A stretch of DNA of 64,000 nt. Source: Hyphomicrobiales bacterium (GTDB lineage Bacteria > Pseudomonadota > Alphaproteobacteria > Rhizobiales > Rhizobiaceae). The first letter of the stretch is position 1. The number at the start of each line of letters is the position of its first letter. The stretch covers positions 1 to 64,000 of the forward strand of contig PAPH01000061.1 of NCBI GenBank assembly GCA_002709005.1, in the 5' to 3' direction. Shown in pieces: positions 48,353 to 56,493 of this stretch. A program made the position numbers and the translations under genes. The notes below the pieces were generated by a model that was given only the letters and a program-made list of their open reading frames with translations, was not told where the DNA came from and searched no databases.

Positions 48353-49420
48353 ATGTGCGTGACCACCCAGGCTTTTAGTCATTTCAAACTGCAGAAGGAA
48401 CCGCATCGGGCCCGTCTCTATCGGGAATTGCCTCCGATCTGGTGGTCCGATCAGGCAAAACGCTGGTTCGTCACCAACCCCGAACTCGTCCGACAGATTC
48501 AAACCGATACCGCCTTCAAGGTTCCCGATTACGACGCCAGCCCGATAACCGAGCGTCTCGGGATTGACCTCACTTTCACGAACAGATTGCGTCAGTACCT
48601 GCCTCTCGCCTGGGAGGGCGCCGAGCACAAGCGCCTGCGCCGGCTATTTTCTTCGGTCATCGCCGCAAACCAGAACGCCGCGATCGAGTCGTTCGGCGAG
48701 GACCTTCGCCGCCGCCTGTCGCATGCGCTCGCCAGCGACCGTTTCTGCATGGTGGCCGACGTTCTGCGTCCGGCCCTGCGTATCGCCAATATGAGGCTCG
48801 CGGGGTTTTCCACGACCGACGGGGAGGCCTTGCCCGATATTGAATCGATCCCCGGCATGTTCGATGACCGCCTGTCACCGACCGGACGGAAGCGTATCGA
48901 ACAGAATATCCGCGATCTCTATTCCCGCCTGCCCGACGCCCGGGACGAGGAATCCAAGCTCGTCATACTCGCCTTCACCGCACTGAGTGCCAACACGTTG
49001 CTGGGATCGCTTGCCGAGTCGCTTCTGGCGAGCTTCGCCGAGGCCGGGACGCAAAACTTCTCTGCCATCGACTATCCCGCTGAACTGCCGGCCACTGGCC
49101 TCCCCCTTATCGAGAAGATCTGCATCACTCCCTGCGAGATCGACGGAGAGAAAATCGCGGCCGGCGATCGCTTGCGGCTGTTCATCGAGGTCGAGGGACT
49201 TCTTGCGTCCGGCAAACCGGAATATTCGGACCTTTATTTCGCGGCCGGGCCGCACCGCTGTCCCGGCCAGGCCTACAGCCGCAGGATCTGGAAATCCCTT
49301 CGGGATGAACTGGCAACTCTCGATGTCTTCTTCGAGATCGGCGCGATCGAGCACCGCAAGAATGACTGCGTGTTCAATTACATCGAGAAACTGGAGCTCA
49401 TGGTCCATGACCAGGAATGA
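48353..49420 (+). CDS. Shortened cytochrome P450 lacking a recognisable ExxR helix
   Basis: 355 residues, shorter than the usual 400 or so. The heme-thiolate motif is perfect: FAAGPHRCPG at residues 296-305, with Cys303 as predicted axial ligand. The C-helix region AEHKRLRRLFSS also fits. Unlike standard P450s, the I-helix reads TALSANTLLGSL, with no acid-Thr pair. The stretch where the K-helix ExxR should lie (YPAELPATGLPLIEK) has no ExxR, and the segment before the heme loop is about 20 residues shorter than normal. The ATG at 48353 follows GGGA; an upstream TTG is in frame. It overlaps the acyl carrier protein gene by 14 bases, suggesting a carrier-bound substrate. Confidence 0.78.
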   Translation: MCVTTQAFSHFKLQKEPHRARLYRELPPIWWSDQAKRWFVTNPELVRQIQTDTAFKVPDYDASPITERLGIDLTFTNRLRQYLPLAWEGAEHKRLRRLFSSVIAANQNAAIESFGEDLRRRLSHALASDRFCMVADVLRPALRIANMRLAGFSTTDGEALPDIESIPGMFDDRLSPTGRKRIEQNIRDLYSRLPDARDEESKLVILAFTALSANTLLGSLAESLLASFAEAGTQNFSAIDYPAELPATGLPLIEKICITPCEIDGEKIAAGDRLRLFIEVEGLLASGKPEYSDLYFAAGPHRCPGQAYSRRIWKSLRDELATLDVFFEIGAIEHRKNDCVFNYIEKLELMVHDQE

Positions 49421-49646
49421 AATCGGGGCCTATGTCCGCGAAATCCTCAATTCCTATGGGGAAGGTGATCTGCCCGACGAGGGCGATGTCGTGCTGGCGG
49501 ACCTCAACCTCGACAGCGTCGACTATCTCGAGGTCATCCTGCGGATCGAAGAGAAGTTCGATCAGGAAATCGAAGTCGCCGATTTCGAACGATGCAAGAC
49601 GCTGGACGAGGTCATAGACTTCCTCGACAACCGCCTTGCCCCATGA
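49407..49646 (+). CDS. Acyl carrier protein
   Basis: 79 residues. The phosphopantetheine attachment site is DLNLDSVDYLEVILRIEEKF, with the predicted modified Ser in LDSVD. Helices before and after fit the four-helix ACP fold, and the C-terminal TLDEVIDFLDNRL is typical of ACPs. Its ATG lies inside the 3' end of the P450 gene (14-base overlap) and its stop overlaps the next ATG by four bases, so the three genes should be translated together. It is not the housekeeping AcpP (no fab genes here) and is shorter than the rhizobial very-long-chain AcpXL. Confidence 0.88.
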   Translation: MTRNEIGAYVREILNSYGEGDLPDEGDVVLADLNLDSVDYLEVILRIEEKFDQEIEVADFERCKTLDEVIDFLDNRLAP

Positions 49647-50383
49647 GCACTGCGGTTGCCGATCGCCTCTGGCAGTTTGGCTACCGGACGCTGATCAGAA
49701 GAATATACAAGTTCCAGCGCAAGCGGCACACCCCTCATCAGGCCTATCGCGAGACAATGCGTGTCGTGGCCTCAAGCCGCCTTGCCCGTTTCCTGCATGC
49801 ACGCCAGCCCAATATTTTCCGACTGGATTTGCTCAACTTCACCGCCCTCCATCTTCATCGGCGGATGCGCGCGGACGGAATGACAATACTCGACTTCGTT
49901 GATGCGGATCCGGCGCGTTTTGCAAGCCTGTTGAATTCGAGCCGAAAGGCCATCGTTCTCGGGGTTCACAATGGCTACGCGCTTTGCTCGACACTGCTTG
50001 CGCCGCACAAGCGGATCATGACCCTGACCAATTCGGAAAGCTATGCCCGCCACCTCCTGGAGATCAGCGGATGCAACGATACATCCGGCATCGTCCTTTC
50101 CGGCTCGACCGAGCGTCCACTCGCGCGTTTCCTCAAGGACAGGGAGCTGGATGTCTATGACGCGCTCTTCGACGCGGGCAATTTCGACGTGGACCTGCAC
50201 GACAAACTCAACCGTCCCGCCTTGCGCATCCTTTTGAAGGCAGACGCCGACCTCTATTTCGTGCGCTTCGATTTCAACCCGGACGGAACCGTCATTCCCG
50301 TCTTTCACGGGCCAGTCGAGGAGAGGACACCGCAAGCTCTGGAAGAGTTCATCTCGCAATTCTATCCGCAACGCTATGACTGA
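49643..50383 (+). CDS. Divergent LpxL/HtrB-like acyltransferase candidate
   Basis: 246 residues. I do not recognise it firmly. It resembles lipid A acyltransferases in layout: SRKAIVLGVHNGYALCSTLL sits where those enzymes have the H-x4-D/E catalytic motif, though here the acid is missing (HNGYAL). LKDRELDVYDALFDAGN and the closing LLKADADLYFVRFDFNPDGTVIPVF also match in order. No signal or clear membrane helix is visible. Its start overlaps the ACP stop (ATGA). If an acyltransferase, it could move the ACP-bound product onto an acceptor; alternatively it is a non-catalytic relative. Confidence 0.5.
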   Translation: MSTAVADRLWQFGYRTLIRRIYKFQRKRHTPHQAYRETMRVVASSRLARFLHARQPNIFRLDLLNFTALHLHRRMRADGMTILDFVDADPARFASLLNSSRKAIVLGVHNGYALCSTLLAPHKRIMTLTNSESYARHLLEISGCNDTSGIVLSGSTERPLARFLKDRELDVYDALFDAGNFDVDLHDKLNRPALRILLKADADLYFVRFDFNPDGTVIPVFHGPVEERTPQALEEFISQFYPQRYD

Positions 50384-50403
50384 AGGCCATTCGGCGCGGA
50401 TGA

Positions 50404-51054
50404 TCAGCCGCCCGCGCGGATTGCCGCTTCATACGTCCTGCAATATTCCTCGATCCGGTCACCGACGCGTCCGCCATCGCCATTGACGATATCGCGGGCC
50501 GCGCGATAGTCGAGCGTCCCGTCCTCGCGCAGGAAATCGGCAAGCTTGCGGGGCCGGAACCAGCCCTCGATCATGCCCGCGAAAGCCACATGGGCCGAGA
50601 CAGCGGGATCGAGGATTCGGTCGTAGTCGCTCTCAAGACCGAAAGCCCGGCCGAACCGTTCCCGCAGACGCTCCTCGGCAAAGATGTAATTGCGCCGGTG
50701 GGTCAGCTGGATATCGCCCCCGCCCACCGGGATCTGGCCGCTCTCGTCGGGCAGCCAGTAAGGCGTCTTCACCCATGACAGCCGCCCCGCCTCATAGGCT
50801 GCCTGGAGCTTTTCGGCAGATTCCCGCCGGTTCGCAGCAAAAGCTTCCAGCACCGGCTCGAGCCGGCCACCCGTTTCCCAGTGCATCTGACCGAGCGCCG
50901 CAGCAAGGAACACCGGCGGATTGTTGTCCGCGTAAAATTCATCCCAGACATCGAGCTTGACCGAGAGACCCCGTCTCTGTGCCTGCGTCATCCCGTCGGG
51001 AAACATCACCGGATCGGTTTCGGTGAGGTGAGTGAAGAAGGTGGTGCGGTTCAA
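50404..51054 (-). CDS. GH19-like (chitinase/lysozyme-fold) hydrolase
   Basis: 216 residues resembling bacterial and phage GH19-type lysozymes: AAALGQMHWETGGRLEPVLEAF with a likely catalytic Glu, VKTPYWLPDESGQIPVGGGDIQLTHRRNY (in parts), and a C-terminal helical region GTLDYRAARDIVNGDGG. No signal peptide, so export would need another route or the protein acts inside the cell. The start appears to be TTG at 51054. It lies 45 bases after the ATP-grasp gene on the same strand. Cell-wall-acting function is inferred from fold only. Confidence 0.7.
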   Translation of the reverse strand: MNRTTFFTHLTETDPVMFPDGMTQAQRRGLSVKLDVWDEFYADNNPPVFLAAALGQMHWETGGRLEPVLEAFAANRRESAEKLQAAYEAGRLSWVKTPYWLPDESGQIPVGGGDIQLTHRRNYIFAEERLRERFGRAFGLESDYDRILDPAVSAHVAFAGMIEGWFRPRKLADFLREDGTLDYRAARDIVNGDGGRVGDRIEEYCRTYEAAIRAGG

Positions 51055-51098
51055 ACGTGCTGCCGTCCGTCAGGGTTGAAAGCCGGCAATTGGTAGGA

Positions 51099-52013
51099 TC
51101 AATCTGTCCGCCCGACAAGCTCGCAGATGATGGATTCCGTCAAACGGCCGCCACTGGCATGGTCGTGGGCTGCGAACATCGGCCCGCTATTGACCTCGAG
51201 AAAGCAGAGTTCGCCGGTTGAAGGCCGCGTCTTCAGATCGAATGCACAGAAGTCGAGCCCGAGCGCATCGGCCATGGCGGCCAGGGCGGGCTTCAGGGCG
51301 CCCACCGGAGGCTCCGATATCGGCACCGCTCGCATACGCGCGGCCGGATCCGCACGGTAGTCCGTCATCTCACTTTCGATCCTGAAAACATGCCAGGTAC
51401 GTCCCACCCGGTAGACCCGGTATTCGGGATAGGAAAGTCCTTCCTGGAGAAAGGCCGGCAGCGGAAGGCATCCGTCGACGGCAAGCGCCGGATCCAGACA
51501 CTCTGACAGTGGCTTGCTGTAGCCACCGCCGTTTACCGGCTTGGCGATGGCGCCGGAATTACGTTCAAGAAAGCGCTCCGCTTCCGCAAGACTGTTGCTC
51601 ACCAGGGTCTCAGGAACCGGCAGGCCAATGCGCGCAGCCAGGCAGAGATCGGCAATTTTCACTCCCTGAAAGCTCGACATCAGGCGGTTGAACACGCGAA
51701 TGCCGGGCATCGACAATACCGCGCCGAGTGCGAAGGCGAACCACGCGGGCGGTTTCGGCAGAATGGGCCCTTCCGGAACAGCCCCCCCGGAAAACACGTC
51801 AAGCCGCAAGAATGCGGCTGCTGGCGCGATCTGGCGACCGTCAAGGACGAGAGTACCAGCGAGGGGCGCGAGGGCGATTTCCATCTCCCTCCCGCCTTCA
51901 TGCAACAGCAGATGGCACGCGACGCCAAGCGACTGTGCGCGAGAAACGAGCAATCGCAAACAGGGATCGCTCGCCCCGCCGGCGATCAGCAGTCCGGACC
52001 GGTCTGGCTTCAC
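51099..52013 (-). CDS. ATP-grasp ligase related to peptide-modifying enzymes
   Basis: 304 residues. ATP-grasp features: FNRLMSSFQGVKIADLCLAA (about 108-127), GLPVPETLVSNSLAEAERFL, AIAKPVNGGGYSKPL with a likely ATP-binding Lys at about 158, and the metal-binding C-terminal block FDLKTRPSTGELCFLEVNSG (259-277). The order N-x-K..., GL.VP.TL.SN and FLEVN is like MvdC/MvdD-type ligases that form ester or amide bonds on peptides, but RimK-like enzymes look similar. It begins with GTG whose GTGA overlaps the stop of the upstream Pro/Trp-tail gene, so the two are coupled. Substrate unknown; the partner protein is the obvious candidate. Confidence 0.8.
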   Translation of the reverse strand: MKPDRSGLLIAGGASDPCLRLLVSRAQSLGVACHLLLHEGGREMEIALAPLAGTLVLDGRQIAPAAAFLRLDVFSGGAVPEGPILPKPPAWFAFALGAVLSMPGIRVFNRLMSSFQGVKIADLCLAARIGLPVPETLVSNSLAEAERFLERNSGAIAKPVNGGGYSKPLSECLDPALAVDGCLPLPAFLQEGLSYPEYRVYRVGRTWHVFRIESEMTDYRADPAARMRAVPISEPPVGALKPALAAMADALGLDFCAFDLKTRPSTGELCFLEVNSGPMFAAHDHASGGRLTESIICELVGRTD

Positions 52014-52636
52014 CGCCCGCCGAAGGGATTCAGCCCGACATACGGATCAATCCCCTCGCCGCCATCGGCGGTGAAGAGGTTTTCCGTACGCGGATCCTTC
52101 TCGAGAAAATACGGGCCCGACCCCTCGCCCGGGTGGAGGGCGACCGTCCAGGGGCCATCCTCGCCAATCGCCATGGTCTTTGGAAACCGCGGCGGCCAAG
52201 GCCAGGGAAATGGCGGAACTCCCGGATTTCGAGGCCATGGAAATGGATACGGTCCATCCGGAAGCGGCGTCAAACCGACCGCTCCGCCGGCCGCTTCAAA
52301 GGCGCGTCCGGCGGATGCACCGAGGACGCGCGTGATCGAATTGGTGCGCGCATGAACCATGACGCCAACAATACGCTCGACCTCCCTTTCGATCACGATA
52401 TTCGCCTGAGCGGGCGTCACGACCTGGGGAACGACACCGCTCGGCGGCTCGCCGACCAGCTCCAGATCGAAAATGCCGTCCGGCGACAACTCCTTTTCCA
52501 GGATCTCCAGCCGTACATTTTGGTAGCCCGGCGTTGCTGCCAGCCCGGCCACTACAACAAGCAGTGTGGGCGGATTTGATTTGTTCAGCGAAAGATCAAC
52601 GGAACTAACCGATAGCAGGCGCACATCTTTACCCAT
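52010..52636 (-). CDS. Unknown protein with Pro/Trp-rich tail, possible ATP-grasp substrate
   Basis: 208 residues. Residues 1-108 look like one small beta-rich domain (NPPTLLVVVAGLAATPGY; IFDLELVGEPPSGVVPQVVT; GVMVHARTNSITRVLG). Residues 124-152 are Pro/Trp-rich (PFPWP and PPFPWPWPP). The tail then carries TMAIGEDG (154-161), the similar TVALHPGEG (164-172), FTADGGEGIDPY and ends in GGR. A GGAGG five bases upstream fixes the ATG at 52636. The stop overlaps the ATP-grasp start. Thr and Glu/Asp in the tail would suit cross-linking by a graspetide-type ligase, but no family match is known to me. Confidence 0.7.
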   Translation of the reverse strand: MGKDVRLLSVSSVDLSLNKSNPPTLLVVVAGLAATPGYQNVRLEILEKELSPDGIFDLELVGEPPSGVVPQVVTPAQANIVIEREVERIVGVMVHARTNSITRVLGASAGRAFEAAGGAVGLTPLPDGPYPFPWPRNPGVPPFPWPWPPRFPKTMAIGEDGPWTVALHPGEGSGPYFLEKDPRTENLFTADGGEGIDPYVGLNPFGGR

Positions 52637-52737
52637 GACTTCCTCCCCGTCCAAAGAAGAAGGCAGAATACCACCAAAAGATGCATTTAACAACTTGGCA
52701 GATATAAAGAAGAATATGTTACTCGCCTAAGTATCAA

Positions 52738-54132
52738 TCAGCTCTGTACGCGCTCGCCGTTCCTGACGCGGTAGCTCGGCTGATACATTGTGACGAGTTC
52801 CTCCGCGGCCGTAGGGTGAACAGCCATGGTGCGGTCGAAATCGTCCTTGGTGCAGCCGGCCTTGAGCGCGATACCGAGCGCCTGGGCGAGTTCGCCCGCA
52901 TCGGGACCCATGAGGTGGACGCCGAGCACCTTGCGGTCGCCGGAATTGACGACGATCTTCATGATCATCTTTTCGGTACGGCCCGAAAGCGTGGCCTTCA
53001 TCGGACGGAACTCGGCGCGGTAGATCTCGATCTCCTCATGCGCCTTGGCCGCATCCTCCTCGGCCATGCCGACAGTACCGATCTCCGGCTGGGAAAATAC
53101 CGCCGTTGCGATCAGGTCGTGGTCCGGCGAGGTCGGCTTGTCGCGATAGACCGTATCTATGAAACACATCGCCTCGTGGATGGCGACCGGGGTGAGTTGG
53201 ACGCGATCTGTCACGTCACCCAGCGCGTAGATATGCTCGACGTTGGTGCAGGAATAATCGTCGACGAGAATCTCGCCCTTCTTGCCGAGCTCAACGCCGG
53301 CCTTCTCCAGCCCCAGCCCCTCGGTGTTCGGCATACGGCCGAGCGCCAGCATCACCTGGTCGGCGATCAGTATCTCGCCACCCTTCAGCGTCGCCTTGAG
53401 CCGCCCGTCGGGCGCTTTTTCGACATTCTCGAAGACCTCGTGGCAGATGATGCGGATTCCCTTTTCCTCCATCGCCTTGTGAAGGCCGCGGCGCATGTCG
53501 CCATCGAACCGCGACAGGATCTCGCTACCGCGATAGACGAGTGTCGTCTCGACGCCGAGGCCGTGGAAGATGTTGGCGAATTCCACCGCGATATAGCCTC
53601 CGCCTGCGATCACGATCGCCTTAGGCAGTTTCTCGAGGTGGAAAGCCTCGTTGGAGCTGATGCAGAGTTCATAACCCGGCAGCGACTTGTGGGGATTGGG
53701 ACGGCCGCCGACCGCGACGAGGATGCGTTCCGCCGTCACAGTCTTTCCCGTCGCCTTGATGAGGATCTCGTGCGGACCGACGAGTTCGGCGCGGCTGTCG
53801 ATGATATCGGCGCCGGCATTGTCGAGCCCCTTGCGGTAGAGGCCCTCGAGCCGGGCGATTTCCTTGTCCTTGTTGGCGATCAGCGTCGGCCAGTCGAAGG
53901 TGCTGTCGCCAACATTCCAGCCATAGCCGGCCGCATCCTCGAAATGCTCGGAAAACTGTGAGGCGTAGACGAAGAGTTTCTTCGGGACGCAGCCGCGGAT
54001 CACGCAGGTTCCGCCGTAACGATATTCCTCGGCGATGGCGACCTTCTTGCCGAGTCCGGCGGCCAGCCGGCCTGCGCGCACCCCGCCGGAGCCGCCTCCG
54101 ATGACGAAGAGGTCGTAATCGTATGAAGCCAT
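52738..54132 (-). CDS. gor: Glutathione-disulfide reductase
   Basis: 464-residue NADPH-dependent flavoenzyme reducing oxidised glutathione. FAD site FVIGGGSGGVRAGRLAA, redox-active disulfide GGTCVIRGCVPKKLFVYAS, NADPH-binding AIVIAGGGYIAVEFANIFHGLG, and the C-terminal active-site His-Glu in AVHPTAAEELVTMY. The ending MYQPSYRVRNGERVQS matches the alphaproteobacterial group. It has no operon partner; a terminator of the next gene lies just upstream. Confidence 0.95.
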   Translation of the reverse strand: MASYDYDLFVIGGGSGGVRAGRLAAGLGKKVAIAEEYRYGGTCVIRGCVPKKLFVYASQFSEHFEDAAGYGWNVGDSTFDWPTLIANKDKEIARLEGLYRKGLDNAGADIIDSRAELVGPHEILIKATGKTVTAERILVAVGGRPNPHKSLPGYELCISSNEAFHLEKLPKAIVIAGGGYIAVEFANIFHGLGVETTLVYRGSEILSRFDGDMRRGLHKAMEEKGIRIICHEVFENVEKAPDGRLKATLKGGEILIADQVMLALGRMPNTEGLGLEKAGVELGKKGEILVDDYSCTNVEHIYALGDVTDRVQLTPVAIHEAMCFIDTVYRDKPTSPDHDLIATAVFSQPEIGTVGMAEEDAAKAHEEIEIYRAEFRPMKATLSGRTEKMIMKIVVNSGDRKVLGVHLMGPDAGELAQALGIALKAGCTKDDFDRTMAVHPTAAEELVTMYQPSYRVRNGERVQS

Positions 54133-54216
54133 GTGCGGGTCCTTTCGCCGTTCGCCGGCCGGTCGATCGGCCAGCCAGTCAGTCAGGGACCGTCAATATA
54201 GGCAGCGCCCGCGAAT

Positions 54217-54247
54217 AAAAAGCCCCGGAGGTGATCCGGGGCTTTTC
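54217..54247 (-). terminator. Terminator of the DUF2059 gene
   Basis: A 12-bp stem AAAAGCCCCGGA/TCCGGGGCTTTT with a GGTGA loop, 30 bases after the DUF2059 stop and upstream of gor on the same strand; A/T runs on both sides. Confidence 0.85.
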
Positions 54248-54276
54248 AACAATCGGGGAGTTCGCAGCTTATGCTC

Positions 54277-54819
54277 TTACTGGGCCTTGGGGGCCTCTTC
54301 CTCGATCTTCGGACGGTCGCCGAGCTTATCGTGAAGCTGCGTCGCCACCGTCTGGGCCATGTCGCGCTGGATGCCGTTCGACCAGATCTCGGCAGCCTTC
54401 AGCAGTTCGCGGGTGACCAGCGGTCCGTTTTCCAGAAGCTTGAGGCCCGCGCCCGACTTGTAGAAATCGGCGATGGCGGTGAGTTCTTCCTCGGTGAAGG
54501 TCTTGGCGTAGATCGCCGCCGCTTCCTTCTCGAGATCGCCGCGACGGCTGGCGAGCGAAAGGGCCACCTCGTCGACGGTCTCGTCGATTTCCGCCTGGAT
54601 ATCCGGCGTTGCCTGGATGAGGTTGGTCTTCAACTGCATCGCCGCATTGAGCAGGATCGCATCGAATTCGTCCGTGGCGTGAAGCGCGGAGATCGCCTGA
54701 TGCGCCGCCGCCAGATGGGATTCGGACGGCTCCTGGGCGAAAGCCGGCGCGCCGGCGGCCATGACCGCGGCGATCATCAGTCCGGCGCACCCCGTCTTCA
54801 CGCGCATGATAATCGACAT
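54277..54819 (-). CDS. Exported DUF2059-family protein
   Basis: 180 residues. Signal peptide (CAGLMIAAVMAAGAPAFAQ) followed by an all-helical domain with the DUF2059 core: TFTEEELTAIADFYKSGAGLKLLE and PLVTRELLKAAEIWSNG. Periplasmic; function unknown. The Met at 54819 or the one four codons later (MRVKTG) could be the start. It lies 16 bases after rpiA on the same strand and may be co-transcribed with it, ending at the terminator before gor. Confidence 0.88.
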   Translation of the reverse strand: MSIIMRVKTGCAGLMIAAVMAAGAPAFAQEPSESHLAAAHQAISALHATDEFDAILLNAAMQLKTNLIQATPDIQAEIDETVDEVALSLASRRGDLEKEAAAIYAKTFTEEELTAIADFYKSGAGLKLLENGPLVTRELLKAAEIWSNGIQRDMAQTVATQLHDKLGDRPKIEEEAPKAQ

Positions 54820-54835
54820 TGTGTGTTCACTCCCG

Positions 54836-55546
54836 TCAAACTTGTGCGTTCAGCATCCGCACGCCCGCCGGTGAGGCGATGATGGCTGCGGTTGCCATGT
54901 TGAGAAACAGTCCGTGCTCGACCACGCCCGGAATGGCCGCGAGACCGTTTGCGAGCGCTTCTGCATCTGGAATACGGCCAAAAGATGCATCGAGAATGAA
55001 ATGACCGCCATCGGTGAGATAGGGCTCGTCCCGATCCGGCCGCTCGCGTTGCCGCTGGACAAGATCACCCGAAAGCCCGAGCTTGGTCGCCAACGCCTCG
55101 ATGTGAATGCGCGTCGAAGTCATGCCGAACGGCATCACCTCGATCGGCAGCGGGAAGGCGCCAAGCGTCTCCACCACCTTGCTCTCGTCGGCAATCACGA
55201 TCATCCGCTCCGATGCGGCCGCGACAATCTTCTCGCGCAGATGCGCACCGCCGCCGCCCTTGATCAGGTTCAGGCGGGGATCGACCTCGTCGGCGCCGTC
55301 GATGGTCAGATCAAGTTCGGGAAGCTCGTCGAGCGAGAACAGCGGCACACCGAGTTCCAGGCACAGGCGGGCGGTGCGTTCCGAGGTGGGCACGCCCTTG
55401 ACCTCGAATCCTTCCGCGACCTTCTCCCCCAGGAGCCTCACGAACTCCTCTGCGGTGGAGCCGCTACCGATACCGAGCCGCATTCCGTTTTCGACTTGGT
55501 CGAGTGCCGCTTCGGCGGCTGCAATTTTTAAACTTCGGGCGTCCAT
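54836..55546 (-). CDS. rpiA: Ribose-5-phosphate isomerase A
   Basis: 236 residues; interconverts ribose 5-phosphate and ribulose 5-phosphate. Landmarks are [46 protein letters not shown] (seen in parts; catalytic Asp/Glu and Lys) and [16 protein letters not shown]. Starts at [10 protein letters not shown]; ATGs two and thirteen codons earlier are in frame. Ribose 5-phosphate is also the sugar product of PsuG encoded elsewhere in the window. Divergent from gph, with a 185-base gap. Confidence 0.96.
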   Translation of the reverse strand: MDARSLKIAAAEAALDQVENGMRLGIGSGSTAEEFVRLLGEKVAEGFEVKGVPTSERTARLCLELGVPLFSLDELPELDLTIDGADEVDPRLNLIKGGGGAHLREKIVAAASERMIVIADESKVVETLGAFPLPIEVMPFGMTSTRIHIEALATKLGLSGDLVQRQRERPDRDEPYLTDGGHFILDASFGRIPDAEALANGLAAIPGVVEHGLFLNMATAAIIASPAGVRMLNAQV

Positions 55547-55731
55547 TCCCATCCGCCTGTTGAACAATTGGGTCGCTGTTAGCATGACCCGGCGCCATCC
55601 GCAAAGCCCGCAGGCCCGGCTTTTTCCCGCGCCAAGCCGCTGCCGCGCGTTTGCGCGCGCTCCCCTGCCCTGTTATGCGCTTGGTCCGGCCCGGACATCC
55701 GGACCGCCTCCACCCTGACGGACGCGCGCGC

Positions 55732-56439
55732 ATGACAGCCCCCACGATACTCTTCGATCTCGACGGAACGCTGCTCTCGACTGCGGCAGATCTGCTGGCG
55801 AGCCTGAATTTCATCATGGGGCGGGAAGGCTTGCGTCCGCTCGGTGCCGAGGAGGTTGGCCACCAGTTCGGTCAGGGCGCCCGGGCCATGATCGTCCATG
55901 GGTACGGGCTCAACAGGATGCAGGTCGAGGCAAGCCGTCTCGACGATCTCACCGAGTTGTTCGTCGCCCACTACGCGGAGAACATGCCGGGCGAAACCAC
56001 TCTATTCCCCGGTCTGGTCGAGGCTCTCGACAGGCTCGAAGCCGCCGGCATGCGGCTTGCGGTCTGCACCAACAAGCGTGAGGATCTGGCCCTGCGCCTG
56101 CTGGGCAGGCTCGGCATTCTCGCCCGGTTCAAGGCTGTGGGCGGCGGCGACAGCTTCCCGTTCCGCAAGCCGCAGGGTAAGCATCTTGTCATGACGGTCA
56201 AACGCGCCGGCGGCGATCCGGCGCGCGCCGTGATGATCGGCGATTCATCGAGCGACATTCTCGGCGCGAAAGAGGCCGGCATCCCCTCGATCGCGGTCCC
56301 CTTCGGCTATTCGGATCAGCCGGTGGCAAGCTTCGGCCCGGATCTGATCATCAAAGACTATGCGGAACTGACGGCGGAGGCGATCGAGCGGCTGCTGCAA
56401 GCTCGCTCCGCGACTGCAAAGCAGAACCGGGCCGGATGA
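55732..56439 (+). CDS. gph: HAD-superfamily phosphoglycolate phosphatase
   Basis: 235 residues. HAD motif I ILFDLDGTLLSTAADLL with the nucleophile Asp, motif II AVCTNKREDLA, motif III Lys in FRKPQGKH and motif IV VMIGDSSSDILGAKEAG. The cap-domain layout and length suit Gph, which removes the phosphoglycolate produced when DNA 3' ends are repaired or by oxygenation reactions. Start at the ATG at 55732. HAD enzymes are promiscuous, so the exact substrate is moderately sure. Confidence 0.9.
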   Translation: MTAPTILFDLDGTLLSTAADLLASLNFIMGREGLRPLGAEEVGHQFGQGARAMIVHGYGLNRMQVEASRLDDLTELFVAHYAENMPGETTLFPGLVEALDRLEAAGMRLAVCTNKREDLALRLLGRLGILARFKAVGGGDSFPFRKPQGKHLVMTVKRAGGDPARAVMIGDSSSDILGAKEAGIPSIAVPFGYSDQPVASFGPDLIIKDYAELTAEAIERLLQARSATAKQNRAG

Positions 56440-56493
56440 TAGGCTCGGCGATGCCATATCGCCAAATTCCAGATTGTCGGCTATAGCGCGATC

